The position numbers were made by a program, and so were the translations under genes. From positions 176,593 to 240,592 of the forward strand of contig NZ_LHQM01000010.1 in assembly GCF_001302265.1 (NCBI RefSeq): DNA of 64,000 nt, given 5' to 3'. Shown one piece after another: positions 63,983 through 64,000 of this stretch. The stretch is from Streptococcus phocae. Lineage in GTDB: Bacteria; Bacillota; Bacilli; Lactobacillales; Streptococcaceae. The notes beneath the pieces were generated by a model. The model saw nothing but the letters and a program-made list of their open reading frames with translations, had not been told where the DNA came from and ran no database searches. Each line of letters opens with the position of its first letter. Position 1 is the first letter of the stretch.

Positions 63983-64000
63983 TGAACTGCACCCCAAAAG
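63983..64000. mobile_element. Possible end of an IS3-family (IS150-like) element
   Basis: The last 18 bases (TGAACTGCACCCCAAAAG) resemble the terminal inverted repeats of IS150-group elements as I remember them. Nothing further is visible because the window ends. The preceding 40 nt hold no gene. Confidence 0.35.

Overview
This window is a low-G+C, almost fully coding stretch of a pyogenic-group Streptococcus chromosome. It carries the D-alanylation operon (dlt), a maltodextrin locus, the dTDP-rhamnose genes, a fructose PTS operon, an aco-type 2-oxoacid dehydrogenase operon, the lipid II amidation pair gatD/murT, and the toxin operon for NAD-glycohydrolase, its inhibitor and streptolysin O. 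The cytolysin and several housekeeping proteins differ from the S. pyogenes versions I remember, so a relative such as S. canis or S. dysgalactiae fits better. I cannot fix the species by reading alone. No rRNA, tRNA, CRISPR array or prophage was seen.

Layout. Positions 1-3471: end of dltB, dltC, dltD and an HSL-type hydrolase. 3531-12431: maltodextrin transport (malX-malF-malG, minus strand) divergent from malR, then malQ and glgP; three MalR-like operators sit in the three promoters. 12494-15838: a bacteriocin-immunity-like protein, a small unknown, tRNA hydroxylase trhO, a TDT-family transporter and a DUF3042 membrane peptide. 15980-27479: a housekeeping run (miaA, hflX, rnz, recJ, apt, dnaD, nth, trmK, a NIF3-type gene, an FAD oxidoreductase), with many start/stop overlaps. 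27537-30175: rmlA, rmlC, rmlB for the rhamnose cell-wall polysaccharide. 30343-33943: fruR-fruK-fruA behind a cre-bearing promoter. 34026-39922: two tandem GH73 glucosaminidases, rqcH (fbpA/fbp54), a secreted DNase and a photolyase.

39964-42880 is the most interesting part. A tryptophan-type ABC transporter (trpX-trpY-trpZ) lies behind a roughly 200-nt leader. That leader encodes a 14-residue peptide with two Trp codons, a second mini-ORF repeating Trp-His-Arg, mutually exclusive hairpins and an intrinsic terminator. This looks like ribosome-mediated attenuation and not a T-box.

43081-53495: RNase J2, an esterase, a small membrane protein, an ABC-F ATPase that appears to be leaderless, and acoA-acoB-acoC-acoL. 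53691-57269: nga-ifs-slo inserted between acoL and lplA, with a cre-like site inside its promoter. 57457-63939: lplA, gatD/murT (minus strand), then cdaA-cdaR-glmM, the conserved c-di-AMP/cell-wall operon. The last bases may be the edge of an insertion sequence.

Themes: carbon control (MalR and CcpA-like sites at mal, fru and the toxin operon), lipoate use (lplA beside the lipoyl-domain enzymes), envelope building (dlt, rml, gatD/murT, glmM) and unusual expression signals (possible AUC starts, a hairpin-spaced ribosome-binding site, a leaderless mRNA, long palindromes).
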